DNA of 44,264 nt. Source: Crocinitomicaceae bacterium (GTDB lineage Bacteria; Bacteroidota; Bacteroidia; Flavobacteriales_D; Crocinitomicaceae). Every line of letters begins with the position of its first letter. Within the stretch, counting starts at the first letter, position 1. A program made the position numbers and the translations under genes. The DNA is taken from assembly GCA_020832365.1 (NCBI GenBank), contig JAFIEX010000006.1, forward strand, positions 1 through 44,264. Reading direction: 5' to 3'. Shown in pieces: positions 8,979-19,120 of this stretch. The notes under the pieces are model-generated. The model worked only from the letters and a program-made list of their open reading frames with translations. It made no database searches and was not told the origin of the DNA.

Positions 8979-10622
8979 TCAAGTTTGGATGACACCTACA
9001 TTATATGGTTTTTCAGCTTTTTTATGTTCAGCGGCCGCAATACCGATACTAATTACTTCTCTAGTATCTTTAGGGTCAATAATTGCATCTACCCACAATC
9101 GAGAAGCAGCATAATAAGGGCTAATTTGCTCATCATACCTATTTTTAATACGGTCGTAGAGTTCCTTTTCTCGCTCCGGTGTAATTTCTTCACCTCTTGC
9201 CTTTAAAGATGCTACCTCAATTTGCAGTAAAGTTTTAGCAGCCGAGGCACCACTCATAACTGCCAATTCTGCTGTTGGCCAAGCGACGATTAATCTAGGG
9301 TCGTATGCCTTACCGCACATGGCATAATTTCCAGCACCGTAAGAATTTCCAACAACAACAGTAAATTTAGGTACAACAGAATTCGCCATGGCATTTACCA
9401 TTTTTGCACCATCTTTGATAATACCCCCATGCTCGCTCTTTGAGCCTACCATAAATCCAGAAACATCTTGAATAAAAACAAGCGGGATATTTTTTTGGTT
9501 ACAATTCATAATGAATCTAGCTGCTTTATCCGCAGAATCGGAATAAATCACACCTCCAAATTGCATTTCTCCCTTAGCTGTTTTACTGATCATTCTTTGA
9601 TTAGCAACAATACCAACAGCCCAGCCATCAATTCTAGCATAGCCGGTAACAATTGTTTTACCATAGGACTTTTTGTATTCCGTAAACGAGCCTTCATCAA
9701 TGATACAATCTAAGATATCCTTTATTTCATAAGGCTTGGCTCGATCTTGCGGTAAGATACCATAAACCTCTTTAGCAGATATTTTTGGTGCGATTGATTC
9801 TTTTTTGTCAAATCCAGCAGTCTCTTTTTTACCAATCTTATCCATGATGTCGCGAATAGCAGCTAAACACTCTTCGTCATTTTCTGCATTGTAATCACAA
9901 ACGCCCGATATCTCTGTATGCGTATGTGCTCCGCCTAAAGTCTCATTATCTATGGACTCTCCAATCGCAGCCTTAACAAGGTAAGAACCAGCTAAAAAAA
10001 TTGTTCCCGTTTTATTAACGATTAAACTCTCATCCGACATAATTGGTAGATAAGCACCACCAGCTACACAGCTTCCCATTACCGCTGCAATTTGCGGTAT
10101 TCCTTCAGCGCTCATAACCGCATTATTTCTAAATATTCTTCCAAAATGTTCTTTGTCAGGAAAAATTTCATCTTGCATCGGTAAATAAACCCCTGCAGAA
10201 TCCACCAAATAGATAATCGGCAAACGATTTTCCATCGCTATTTCTTGTGCTCGCAAATTCTTTTTTCCAGTGATGGGAAACCATGCACCCGCTTTAACCG
10301 TAGCATCATTAGCAACAACGATACACTGCTTTCCTGATACATAACCGATAACCACCACTACTCCACCCGATGGACATCCGCCATGCTCTTTATACATGCC
10401 ATATCCCGCCAAAGCACCGACTTCAAATCGAGGTGTTCCTTTATCCAAAAGACCATCAATTCGTTCTCTTGCCGTTAGTTTTCCCTTTGCTTTGTGTTTT
10501 TCAATTTTTGACTTTCCTCCTCCTAAGTAAATTTTCTCCAACTCTCTTTCCAAATGTTTGATTTTCAGTCGCATTTGGTCGTCATTCTTATTAAAATCTA
10601 GTTCTTTTTTTGAAATTGCCAT
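8979..10622 (-). CDS. Acyl-CoA carboxylase, carboxyltransferase (beta) subunit
   Basis: 547 aa; LTARERIDGLLDKGTPRFEVG, PCPSGGVV-type and GNSYGAGNYAMCGKAYDPR motifs typical of propionyl/methylcrotonyl-CoA carboxylase beta chains. Confidence 0.93.
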   Translation of the reverse strand: MAISKKELDFNKNDDQMRLKIKHLERELEKIYLGGGKSKIEKHKAKGKLTARERIDGLLDKGTPRFEVGALAGYGMYKEHGGCPSGGVVVVIGYVSGKQCIVVANDATVKAGAWFPITGKKNLRAQEIAMENRLPIIYLVDSAGVYLPMQDEIFPDKEHFGRIFRNNAVMSAEGIPQIAAVMGSCVAGGAYLPIMSDESLIVNKTGTIFLAGSYLVKAAIGESIDNETLGGAHTHTEISGVCDYNAENDEECLAAIRDIMDKIGKKETAGFDKKESIAPKISAKEVYGILPQDRAKPYEIKDILDCIIDEGSFTEYKKSYGKTIVTGYARIDGWAVGIVANQRMISKTAKGEMQFGGVIYSDSADKAARFIMNCNQKNIPLVFIQDVSGFMVGSKSEHGGIIKDGAKMVNAMANSVVPKFTVVVGNSYGAGNYAMCGKAYDPRLIVAWPTAELAVMSGASAAKTLLQIEVASLKARGEEITPEREKELYDRIKNRYDEQISPYYAASRLWVDAIIDPKDTREVISIGIAAAEHKKAEKPYNVGVIQT

Positions 10623-10740
10623 TTTGAATATTGATTAATGGAGGCTAAAAATAGTTAGAATTCATTAAATAAGGAGAATGTTCGGTGATATTCCTTCATG
10701 CTATTCATTCTTTATTAAAATATTTTGATTTTAAAATGAG

Positions 10741-11805
10741 TTACTTCACAAATCCAGGCCATCTTTTCATGTAATTCACAAAAACATCACTCAAACCTTG
10801 ACTTTTTAAATAGGCTTCAGACACAGGGTTTTCAATCGGTGTGAAGTTCGGATCGACTTCCATTTTTTTAGGAAAATCGTGGTGTAGAATTCCAGCTCTG
10901 CCAATAGTTACAAAATCAACGCCAGCACTCAAAATATTTTGAACATCCGCACCAGTTCTTATGCCTCCCGCTACGGTTAAAAGCACATTTTTGCGTTCTA
11001 TCTTCGTAAAATGCTGAAGCAACAAAATAGCTGACTGCGAATCTTCTTCAGGATTTTTTTTGTAGTCCCACAGAGAAATATCCAAGAAATCTATTTGATT
11101 TTCAGCAATTAATTCTTCACAAAGTTGCTTAATTTCAGCTAATTGCATTCCAAATTTCTCAGGAGAAAGCCTCACTCCTATTAAAAAGTCATTCCCACAA
11201 ATGATTCTCGTTTCATGAATAATTTCTTTTATCAGTTTTGCTCTATTGGCAAAGCTACCACCATATTCATCTTTTCTTTGATTAATTTCTGCGCTTAGAA
11301 ACTGGGATAAAATATAACCATGTGCACCATGTATTTCCACTCCGTCATAGCCGCATTTTTGCGCACGAATAGCTGCGTTGATAAAATCTTCTTTCAGTAC
11401 TTGAATTTCTGGTAAACTTAATGCTCGTGCACCTGTTTTTGCATGATAAGATGGACAAACAGGATCCGTGCCTATTAATTCCTTTGGAGACCGCATTCCG
11501 GCATGATGCAATTGCACAACAGCCAAAGCGCCGTGAGCTTGAATTTCTTTAGCTAATTTTTGATGACCAATAATGTGCTTATCATCAAAGATTCCCAACT
11601 GCCCTGGAAATCCTTTGCCAATAGCTTGAACATGAGAAGCGCAGGTCATCACTAATCCAAAACCACCGGCCGCACGCATTGTTAACCATTGAAATTCTTT
11701 TTCTGACAATGTTCCATCCTCATGACTTTGCTCGTTTGTTAGTGGCGCTAGCATGAATCGATTTTTCATCGTTTTACCGCAGGAAAAAGTTAATTTGTCA
11801 AACAT
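10741..11805 (-). CDS. NADH:flavin oxidoreductase / Old Yellow Enzyme family
   Basis: GYDGVEIHGAHGYILSQFLSAEINQRKDEYGGSFANRAK signature. Confidence 0.93.
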   Translation of the reverse strand: MFDKLTFSCGKTMKNRFMLAPLTNEQSHEDGTLSEKEFQWLTMRAAGGFGLVMTCASHVQAIGKGFPGQLGIFDDKHIIGHQKLAKEIQAHGALAVVQLHHAGMRSPKELIGTDPVCPSYHAKTGARALSLPEIQVLKEDFINAAIRAQKCGYDGVEIHGAHGYILSQFLSAEINQRKDEYGGSFANRAKLIKEIIHETRIICGNDFLIGVRLSPEKFGMQLAEIKQLCEELIAENQIDFLDISLWDYKKNPEEDSQSAILLLQHFTKIERKNVLLTVAGGIRTGADVQNILSAGVDFVTIGRAGILHHDFPKKMEVDPNFTPIENPVSEAYLKSQGLSDVFVNYMKRWPGFVK

Positions 11806-11916
11806 TAGAATTTTCTTTTTTATTAATAGCTTAAAGAATTCGGAGGCGAGCTGGCATTTTTTTATTCATCGCTTGTTTTTTCCGAACCGTCTCAAGAACC
11901 TAAAATCATTTTAAAC

Positions 11917-12795
11917 TCAATTCCGCTGATCTATTCCCCACATCATTTTGTTGCGTATAGTGTCTAAGAAGTTATTCTCCTCGAATTTCACCACATTGAT
12001 CATAAATTTAGCTTTTGTTACCGTAACCACCGTTCCATTCTTTACCGAATGTGGCTGTCCATCAATAGTCAGCAGGTATTTCCGTTCTCTTCCTTCCACT
12101 CGAAGTTGTATAGGCATATGATCTGGGACAACTACAGGACGAACATTTAAGTTGTGCGGCGCAATTGGTGACAAAATATGTACTGCGCATCCAGGAGTAA
12201 TAATCGGACCACCGCAACTTAATGAATAGGCCGTTGAACCAGTTGGAGTCGCAACGATTAAACCATCTGCCCAATAGGAATTTAAAAATTTATTATCCAA
12301 GTAACAGTGCACAGTAATCATAGATGAAGTATCCTTTTTGTGAAAGGCAAGTTCATTCAATGCGTAACAGTCTGGACCAAGCAGCTCATCTTGTGTTTCA
12401 ATTTTTATTAATGAACGTCTCTGATACTCATACTTCCCTGCATTGAAAAGATGCAAGAATTTCCTTGTATCTTCTAAAGCCGTATTTGCTAAAAAACCAA
12501 GTCTACCACTGTTGATTCCCATAATAGGAACATCCGTTCCGCGAATATATTTAACTGCTCTTAGAAAAGTGCCATCTCCTCCGACGCTTATCATCAGTTG
12601 AATATCATCATTAAAATCCGTTGTTTGATTGAACGTTTGATACTTTTTGAAAGCATCAGATTTTTTCAGTAAAATAGCTGCTAAGTTCTCTTCCAAAATT
12701 GGTTGCCAGTTTAACTCTTCTAAGATAGATTTAAACTGACCGAGATACTGAAATTCTTTTTTAGTGACACGTTGCGCGTAAATAGCTACCTTCAT
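11917..12795 (-). CDS. nadK: NAD kinase
   Basis: MISVGGDGTFLRAV, GINSGRLGFLA, ATPTGSTAYSLSCGGPI motifs. Confidence 0.96.
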   Translation of the reverse strand: MKVAIYAQRVTKKEFQYLGQFKSILEELNWQPILEENLAAILLKKSDAFKKYQTFNQTTDFNDDIQLMISVGGDGTFLRAVKYIRGTDVPIMGINSGRLGFLANTALEDTRKFLHLFNAGKYEYQRRSLIKIETQDELLGPDCYALNELAFHKKDTSSMITVHCYLDNKFLNSYWADGLIVATPTGSTAYSLSCGGPIITPGCAVHILSPIAPHNLNVRPVVVPDHMPIQLRVEGRERKYLLTIDGQPHSVKNGTVVTVTKAKFMINVVKFEENNFLDTIRNKMMWGIDQRN

Positions 12796-12797
12796 GC

Positions 12798-13469
12798 TTA
12801 CATGTTTAGGTATTTCATCAATTCTTCATACCTATTTTTCAAGTCATCTTGATAACTATCTTTTTGGAACGAAGCTTTTATGAAATAATCATACCTTTCA
12901 AAAGATTTAATTATTCTTCCCAATTCGAGTTGGCTAATTTTAAGTGTCACCTCAATTTTATTGGAGTCGGGACGCGATGAAATGAACGTACTTAAAATTT
13001 TGGCACCTTCTCCTTCTACAATTTGTGCAATTTGAGACAAGGAATAGTCAATGGCATTCATTTCCAGTATTATAATACCACCAGTTTCTTTAATACTACC
13101 AGTATTAGCAATTCTATGCATGATATCTTTTATACCAATTGCTCCTAAATACATTTCTTGGTCATCCAAAACTGGCAGAACAGTTAGATGAAGGTCAGAA
13201 ACTCTAGCTAGGACCTCGTAAATGTGCATATTTCCTTGCACATAAGGCCGTGGTAAATGGTCAAAAAGTTCATGTAATGTTAAACTTGTGTCTTCCTTAT
13301 CATAAATATCATCTTCTGATACTAATCCTACAAAATTATCCAACTTCATCACCGGAAGGTGGTTTACTTTGAACTCCTCCATCCACATCAAGGCAGTATC
13401 GCCTGTATCTGTGTGTTTTAAAGGAGGTATTTCCTCTGAGATTAATTCTATTGCTATCATTGTCGCCAC
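12798..13469 (-). CDS. CBS domain-containing protein
   Basis: Paired CBS-like repeats (LPVMKLDNFVGLVSEDDIYD; LTVLPVLDDQEMYLGAIGIKDIMH) plus ACT-like C-terminus; 2-bp gap to nadK. Confidence 0.88.
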   Translation of the reverse strand: MATMIAIELISEEIPPLKHTDTGDTALMWMEEFKVNHLPVMKLDNFVGLVSEDDIYDKEDTSLTLHELFDHLPRPYVQGNMHIYEVLARVSDLHLTVLPVLDDQEMYLGAIGIKDIMHRIANTGSIKETGGIIILEMNAIDYSLSQIAQIVEGEGAKILSTFISSRPDSNKIEVTLKISQLELGRIIKSFERYDYFIKASFQKDSYQDDLKNRYEELMKYLNM

Positions 13470-13497
13470 TAATGTAGTGAATATACATTTAAGTCAT

Positions 13498-13505
13498 TAA
13501 CTTTG
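13498..13505 (+). promoter_or_regulatory. Bacteroidota -7 box candidate (TAnnTTTG) for pdxJ
   Basis: TAACTTTG 24 bp upstream of the pdxJ ATG, in the divergent 60-bp intergenic region. Confidence 0.6.
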
Positions 13506-13529
13506 AAATCATAAAAATAGTTTAAGAAA

Positions 13530-14246
13530 ATGACGAAATTAAGTGTCAATGTAAATAAGATTGCAACTTTACGTAACGCTAGAGGTGGAAATACACCTTC
13601 GGTGGTTCAGGTTGCGAAAGACTGCGAAAGATTTGGCGCAGATGGAATCACCGTTCATCCTCGTCCAGATGAACGCCACATTACCCTTCTGGATGTATTC
13701 GATTTACAAGAGGTAGTCACCACGGAATTTAACATTGAAGGCTATCCAGATGATCGCTACATGGAAATTATCGAAAAAGTTAGGCCCGCCCAAGCAACAT
13801 TGGTTCCAGACCCGCCACATGTGTTAACTTCCAATGCTGGATGGGATACTGTAAAACACGGAAAACAACTACAAGAAATCTGTGCGCAAATTCACCAATG
13901 GGGTGTTCGAACTTCGATATTTGTTGATACTAATTTGGCCAACATTGAGGGCGCCGCTGCTACTGGCGTTAATCGCATTGAATTATATACAGGTCCATAC
14001 GCAGAGGAATACACTAATGATAAGCTTCAAGCTATTCTACCTTATGCAAAAGCCGCTAAGTTAGCGCATGAATTAGGCTTGGGCATCAATGCTGGTCATG
14101 ACTTGAGCTTGGAAAATTTAGCTTGTTTTAAATCAAATATTCCGCATTTAGCCGAAGTTAGTATTGGTCATGCGCTTGTTTCAGACGCCTTATATTATGG
14201 GTTGGAAAACACCATTCAACTATATAAACGACTCTTAACAGATTAA
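13530..14246 (+). CDS. pdxJ: Pyridoxine 5'-phosphate synthase
   Basis: [44 protein letters not shown] motifs. Confidence 0.96.
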   Translation: MTKLSVNVNKIATLRNARGGNTPSVVQVAKDCERFGADGITVHPRPDERHITLLDVFDLQEVVTTEFNIEGYPDDRYMEIIEKVRPAQATLVPDPPHVLTSNAGWDTVKHGKQLQEICAQIHQWGVRTSIFVDTNLANIEGAAATGVNRIELYTGPYAEEYTNDKLQAILPYAKAAKLAHELGLGINAGHDLSLENLACFKSNIPHLAEVSIGHALVSDALYYGLENTIQLYKRLLTD

Positions 14247-14248
14247 TT

Positions 14249-15010
14249 ATGGAATTGCATTACAGAAAAATGGGAGAAGGCAAACCGTTGTTTATTTTAC
14301 ATGGTTTATTTGGTTCTTCTGACAATTGGCAAACTCACGCTAAGAAACTAGCTGAATATTTTACTGTTTATCTTATTGACCAAAGAAACCACGGGCACTC
14401 TCCCTGGAGCGACACTTTCGACTACACAACTTTGGCTGACGATTTACAAAAGGTTGTAGCAAAAGAAGATGTACAAGAAGCCATCTTTCTTGGCCATTCT
14501 ATGGGAGGTAAAACGGTGATGCATTATGCACAAAAACACCCCGATAAAGTCAGTAAATTAATTGTTGTGGATATGGGTATCAAAGGCTATCCCATACATC
14601 ATGACACAATAATTGAAGGTTTACAATCATTGAATTTAGATAAAATTTCATCTCGTGGAGAGGCAGAAGAAGCGCTTTCCAAATACATTGATAATTGGTC
14701 TATAAGGCAATTTTTATTGAAAAACTTGTATTGGGTGGAGAAAGGTAAGTTGGGATGGCGCATTAACATCCCTGTTCTATCAGATAGCATGAACGAAATA
14801 GTTGCTTCCCTTCCAGCTGGTGAAGTAATGATTGAAACGCTGTTTATGAGAGGTGGTCAATCGAACTATATTCTAGAAGAAGACAAAGAAGCTATCTTGG
14901 AGCAATTTCCTTTGGCTAAAATTTACAGTATTGAAAAAGCTGGTCACTGGATACACGCAGAGGCACCAGAAGAGTTTTTGGAAACTGTTATTGGGTTTTG
15001 CCTAAGGTAA
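14249..15010 (+). CDS. Alpha/beta fold hydrolase (YbfF-like)
   Basis: HGLFGSSDNW, DQRNHGHSPWS, GHSMGGKTVMHYA motifs. Confidence 0.92.
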   Translation: MELHYRKMGEGKPLFILHGLFGSSDNWQTHAKKLAEYFTVYLIDQRNHGHSPWSDTFDYTTLADDLQKVVAKEDVQEAIFLGHSMGGKTVMHYAQKHPDKVSKLIVVDMGIKGYPIHHDTIIEGLQSLNLDKISSRGEAEEALSKYIDNWSIRQFLLKNLYWVEKGKLGWRINIPVLSDSMNEIVASLPAGEVMIETLFMRGGQSNYILEEDKEAILEQFPLAKIYSIEKAGHWIHAEAPEEFLETVIGFCLR

Positions 15011-15020
15011 TTTAAATTCA

Positions 15021-15047
15021 AAAACGGGTGCTTGCGACACCCGTTTT
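15021..15047. terminator. Bidirectional terminator between convergent genes
   Basis: aaaacgggtg-cttgcga-cacccgtttt perfect 10-bp stem. Confidence 0.9.
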
Positions 15048-15070
15048 AAAAATTATCACATCTCTACTTC

Positions 15071-16699
15071 TTAACCTAAGAAAGGATATCTGTAATCTTT
15101 TGGAGTTACGAATGTTTCTTTAATTGTTCGAGCTGATACCCAGCGCAATAAGTTGATTGGAGCACCTGCCTTATCATTCGTTCCTGAACCTCTGGCTCCA
15201 CCAAAAGGCTGCTGTCCAACCACAGCTCCAGTTGGTTTATCGTTGATATAGAAATTACCAGCACTGTTTTCCAATTTTTTCAGAGCCAAATCTACTGCAT
15301 ATCTGTCCTTAGACAATATGCTACCAGTTAAAGCATACTCAGAAGTTTTGTCAACCAATTCTAATGTAGCTTCGAAATCTTCGTCCTGATAGATATAAAT
15401 TGTTAAAACAGGACCAAAAATTTCTTCAACCATTGTTTTGAACTGTGGATTAGTTGTCACAACCACAGTTGGTGCTATAAAATAACCTTTAGATTTATCA
15501 TAAGTGCCACCAGCAATTACCTCAGCATCAGATTGAGACTTGACATAATCAATGTATCCAGCAATTTTATCGAAAGCACGTTCGTCAATAACGGCATTAA
15601 TAAAATTAGAAGGGTCACCAGTAGAACCCATTTTAAAAGAAGCGAGTTGCTCAACTAGAATATGCTTGATTTTTGGCCAATTTGAGGCAGGAAGATATGC
15701 CCTAGAAGCAGCTGAACATTTTTGTCCTTGGAACTCAAAGGCCCCTCTTGATAACGCAGTTGCAACTTCAGCAGGATCAGCTGATGGATGTGCAACAACG
15801 AAATCCTTTCCACCAGTTTCGCCAACAATTCTTGGGTAAGACTTATACTTATCGATGTTGTTACCAATTGTTTTCCATAATGTTTTGAATACGCCTGTTG
15901 AGCCTGTAAAATGTAAGCCTGCTAGTTCAGGATGATTGAAAACAACTTCTCCTACCTCAGATCCGCTAGCAGTTACCATGTTAATAACACCATCTGGCAA
16001 TCCAGCTTCTTTAAACAACTCCATGATTACATTAGCCGAATAAATTTGAGACTCAGCTGGTTTCCAAACAACCACATTACCCATCATTGCAGGAGCAGCA
16101 CATAAATTCGCAGCAATTGCAGTAAAATTAAACGGTGTTAATGCAAAAATAAATCCTTCTAATGGACGCCACTCTAATCTATTCCAAATACCTTTTGATG
16201 ATGCTGGTTGCTCCGAATAAATTTGTGTCATGTATTGCACATTGAATCTGAAGAAATCGATCATTTCACAAGCTGCATCTATTTCCGCTTGATAAACATT
16301 CTTGGATTGTGCCAACATCGTAGCGGCATTCATTTTGTCTCTATAAGGCCCTGCCAATAATTCAGCTGCTCTTAAAAAAACACTTGCTCTTTGGTCCCAT
16401 GATAAACTAGCCCATTTTGATTTAGCCGCTAACGCTGCATCTATCGCCATGGAAACATGCTCTTTTGTTCCGTAATTATAATGACCTAATACCTTTTGAT
16501 GGTCATGCGGAGGACTCATTTTACGTTTATCAGAAGTTCTGATTTCTTCAGCACCGATATACATAGGCACATCTATTGGCGCTTGTTGATATAATTCTTC
16601 GTATTTAGCCAGTAGAGCTTCTCTCTCTGGTGTTCCGGGGGCATAACTATGAACAGGTTCGTTTTGCGCCTCGGGAACTCTAAAAATTGCATTTGACAT
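15071..16699 (-). CDS. pruA: L-glutamate gamma-semialdehyde dehydrogenase
   Basis: 542 aa aldehyde dehydrogenase with FTGSTGVF, GETGGKD, FQGQKCSAASR motifs. Confidence 0.95.
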   Translation of the reverse strand: MSNAIFRVPEAQNEPVHSYAPGTPEREALLAKYEELYQQAPIDVPMYIGAEEIRTSDKRKMSPPHDHQKVLGHYNYGTKEHVSMAIDAALAAKSKWASLSWDQRASVFLRAAELLAGPYRDKMNAATMLAQSKNVYQAEIDAACEMIDFFRFNVQYMTQIYSEQPASSKGIWNRLEWRPLEGFIFALTPFNFTAIAANLCAAPAMMGNVVVWKPAESQIYSANVIMELFKEAGLPDGVINMVTASGSEVGEVVFNHPELAGLHFTGSTGVFKTLWKTIGNNIDKYKSYPRIVGETGGKDFVVAHPSADPAEVATALSRGAFEFQGQKCSAASRAYLPASNWPKIKHILVEQLASFKMGSTGDPSNFINAVIDERAFDKIAGYIDYVKSQSDAEVIAGGTYDKSKGYFIAPTVVVTTNPQFKTMVEEIFGPVLTIYIYQDEDFEATLELVDKTSEYALTGSILSKDRYAVDLALKKLENSAGNFYINDKPTGAVVGQQPFGGARGSGTNDKAGAPINLLRWVSARTIKETFVTPKDYRYPFLG

Positions 16700-16967
16700 A
16701 TGAACTAAATTTGTTTTTTATGAATTTGGCTAAGTTAGCATTTTTTTAGACGTGAACCTTGAATTCTAAGAAGATTTAAATAACTGAAAAGTTCATCGGA
16801 AAAAATAATTTACTTTAATTTTGAAAAGGAATAGCGCTAAAAAGTTTCTCCATTTCGTATTAACCGCATTTTTAAAAATAACTTAAAGACATGATCTTTT
16901 AAGGATTCATGAACAATATGATTTGAATAATCTTTAATCGTAAATGCTTTACCAATTGTATTTATCT

Positions 16968-16975
16968 CCTAACTT
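16968..16975 (+). promoter_or_regulatory. Bacteroidota -7 box candidate
   Basis: TAACTTTA upstream of the 17006 ORF; approximate position. Confidence 0.4.
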
Positions 16976-17005
16976 TACATCAACTCAAAACAAAAGCTAT
17001 TCATC

Positions 17006-17398
17006 ATGGATTACATAGACACAACAAGTTTTGAACAAATCTCACTATTGTTTTCACTGCTATTTGCCTTGCTAATCATCGCTGGTATGATTGGGGTTTT
17101 TGTAAAAGCCAAGCAACCCATATGGGGAATTTTTATACCGATTTATAACGTTATTTTGCTACTAGAAATAGCGCAAAAACCTAAATGGTGGGTATTTGTC
17201 ATCCTCTTTGTTCCACTTTTAAACTTGCTATTTTTTATCTTCACCATAAACGGAATTAGCAATTGTTTTGGTAAAAATTGGGTTTATACTCTAGGATTAT
17301 TGCTTTTAGGTTTCATCTTTTGGCCTGTATTGGGTTTTGGGAAAGCAACGTATCAGTATCGACGATGGAGCAACCCTGATATTCTTGATGATTATTAA
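17006..17398 (+). CDS. DUF5684-type small membrane protein
   Basis: 130 aa; multiple TM helices; KAKQPIWGIFIPIYNVILLLEIAQKPKWW. Confidence 0.8.
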   Translation: MDYIDTTSFEQISLLFSLLFALLIIAGMIGVFVKAKQPIWGIFIPIYNVILLLEIAQKPKWWVFVILFVPLLNLLFFIFTINGISNCFGKNWVYTLGLLLLGFIFWPVLGFGKATYQYRRWSNPDILDDY

Positions 17399-17476
17399 AA
17401 CTATATTTTTTGTGCTTATTTTTTTGTAACTTATGTTACAAACTGTATATTCGTCTCTAATTTTAAAATTATTACT

Positions 17477-17887
17477 ATGAATGAAACATTAGACGAAATG
17501 AACGGCGGAAGTGGCTTAAGCTCTGCTGCTGCAGCCAATCTTAAAGAAGGAGGAAAGTGGGCAAAAATTATGGCTATTATTGGGTTTGTCTTCAGTGGAC
17601 TCTACGGTTTAGCCGGTGTTTTAACGCTTTTTGGTAATGTAACAATGGGATTTATAGCACTATTGTTTACAGCATTTTTCTTTTACATGTTTATCTTATT
17701 AAAGAATCAAGCTAATGCTATTACCAATAGTGCTAGTTTAAATCTAGATGCTTTTGCATTGAATTTTATGCGATACTGGAAAATCTGGACCATTGTAACA
17801 TTAGTTTACATCATATTGAGCATTCTTCTTGGAATATTTGCAAGAGCCATTATCATTCAAGCTTTACAGTCGATGACAGCAATGTAA
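17477..17887 (+). CDS. DUF5362-type membrane protein
   Basis: 136 aa, several TM helices, family-like layout. Confidence 0.7.
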   Translation: MNETLDEMNGGSGLSSAAAANLKEGGKWAKIMAIIGFVFSGLYGLAGVLTLFGNVTMGFIALLFTAFFFYMFILLKNQANAITNSASLNLDAFALNFMRYWKIWTIVTLVYIILSILLGIFARAIIIQALQSMTAM

Positions 17888-17936
17888 TTTAGGTTTTGTT
17901 TGTTATGATAATTAACAAAAACAGAATGAAATCAAT

Positions 17937-17965
17937 AAAATCTCATCCAAACTGGGTGAGATTTT
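17937..17965. terminator. Bidirectional terminator
   Basis: aaaatctcatcc-aaac-tgggtgagatttt stem between convergent genes. Confidence 0.8.
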
Positions 17966-19021
17966 TATTTTAATCTATGTTGTATTTCTTTAGCAACCAT
18001 TCTGGCTGTTCTGCCTACACCGATTAAGGTAGCAGAAGCGAACCATGTCCATCCCCCAAATCCAACAAAAAACAAATTAGGGCATTGTTTAGCTTCGTTA
18101 TTTTCCATAAGTTCAGCTCTTCCCTTGTCATCAGTTTCAACCACTTGATTAAGGTAGCTAGTATGGGAGTTAAAACCAGTACACCAAATAATCACATCAA
18201 TACTTTCAAAACTCCCATCCTCCCAATAAACACCATCTGAAACAAAAGCATTTAACACTTTAAAATTATCAAAATCACCTCTTTCCATGGCTTTTTTTAC
18301 AGCTGGTAAAAGGACAATATTACCCAAATTAATTTTTGACTTAGTTAAATCTGAACCTGTTTTTTTTGCATAATACATTGCGGAAGCTTGATCAAAAAGT
18401 ACTTTCCCATCTACATCAGAAGGCAAAAAATGAGGCGGCTTACGAACTGCCCAATAAGTTAGCGTTTCTTTTGCTAACTCAGCAAGAATTTGTGCACCTG
18501 AGTTACCCTCCCCTACCACAAGTACCTTCTTGCCAATGAAATCTCTAGGATTTTTATAATCTGACGAATGCAGCTGTTCACCCTTAAAATGTTCTAACCC
18601 TTCAACATGAGGAATAAAAGGTGAATGGAAAGTACCTGTTGCTGCAATTAAGGTTTTTGCATTATAAATACCTTTATTGGTAATAATTTCAAACAGATCA
18701 TTATTTGACTTATTTACTGCTTGTAGCTCAACGGGTCGCAATACAGGAAAATCATAATGTTGCTCATACGATTCAAGGTATTCTAAAACATCTACCTTGT
18801 CGGGGTAATGCTCTGGATTTATACCAAATGACTTTCCAGGCAAACTACTATATTTTGACGGGGAAAATAAAGTTAAAGAATCCCATGCATAATTCCATGC
18901 ACCGCCAGTAGAGTTGTTTTTATCAAGAATCAGATAATCGAGATTACTTCTACGTAAATAATAGGCACAGGCTAATCCACTCTGACACACCTCCAATTAT
19001 GATACAATCGAAAACTTTCAT
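17965..19021 (-). pseudogene. NAD(P)/FAD-dependent oxidoreductase (flavin monooxygenase-like), frameshifted near the N-terminus
   Basis: ORF 17965-18996 begins QSGLACAYYLRRSNLDYLILDKN; the missing ATGAAAGTTTTCGATTGTATCATAATTGGAGGT (MKVFDCIIIGG) lies just upstream in another frame. One extra base at GGAGGTGTGTCAG. Confidence 0.8.
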
Positions 19022-19055
19022 TTTATGTTAAATCAATTAGTTATACAAACACAAA

Positions 19056-19080
19056 AGGACTGCAAAAAAGCAGCCCCTTT
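19056..19080. terminator. Hairpin terminator candidate
   Basis: aaaggactgc-aaaaaa-gcagccccttt imperfect stem. Confidence 0.5.
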
Positions 19081-19120
19081 GTGAGCTAATTATAGCCCTC
19101 TTCGAGATTAATCAGGAATA

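Noticed and set aside
9468-9713. Small plus-strand ORFs inside the acyl-CoA carboxylase gene
   Set aside because: Antisense to a strongly supported CDS.
15552-15839. ORF opposite pruA
   Set aside because: Antisense shadow within a conserved coding region; no start context or family features.
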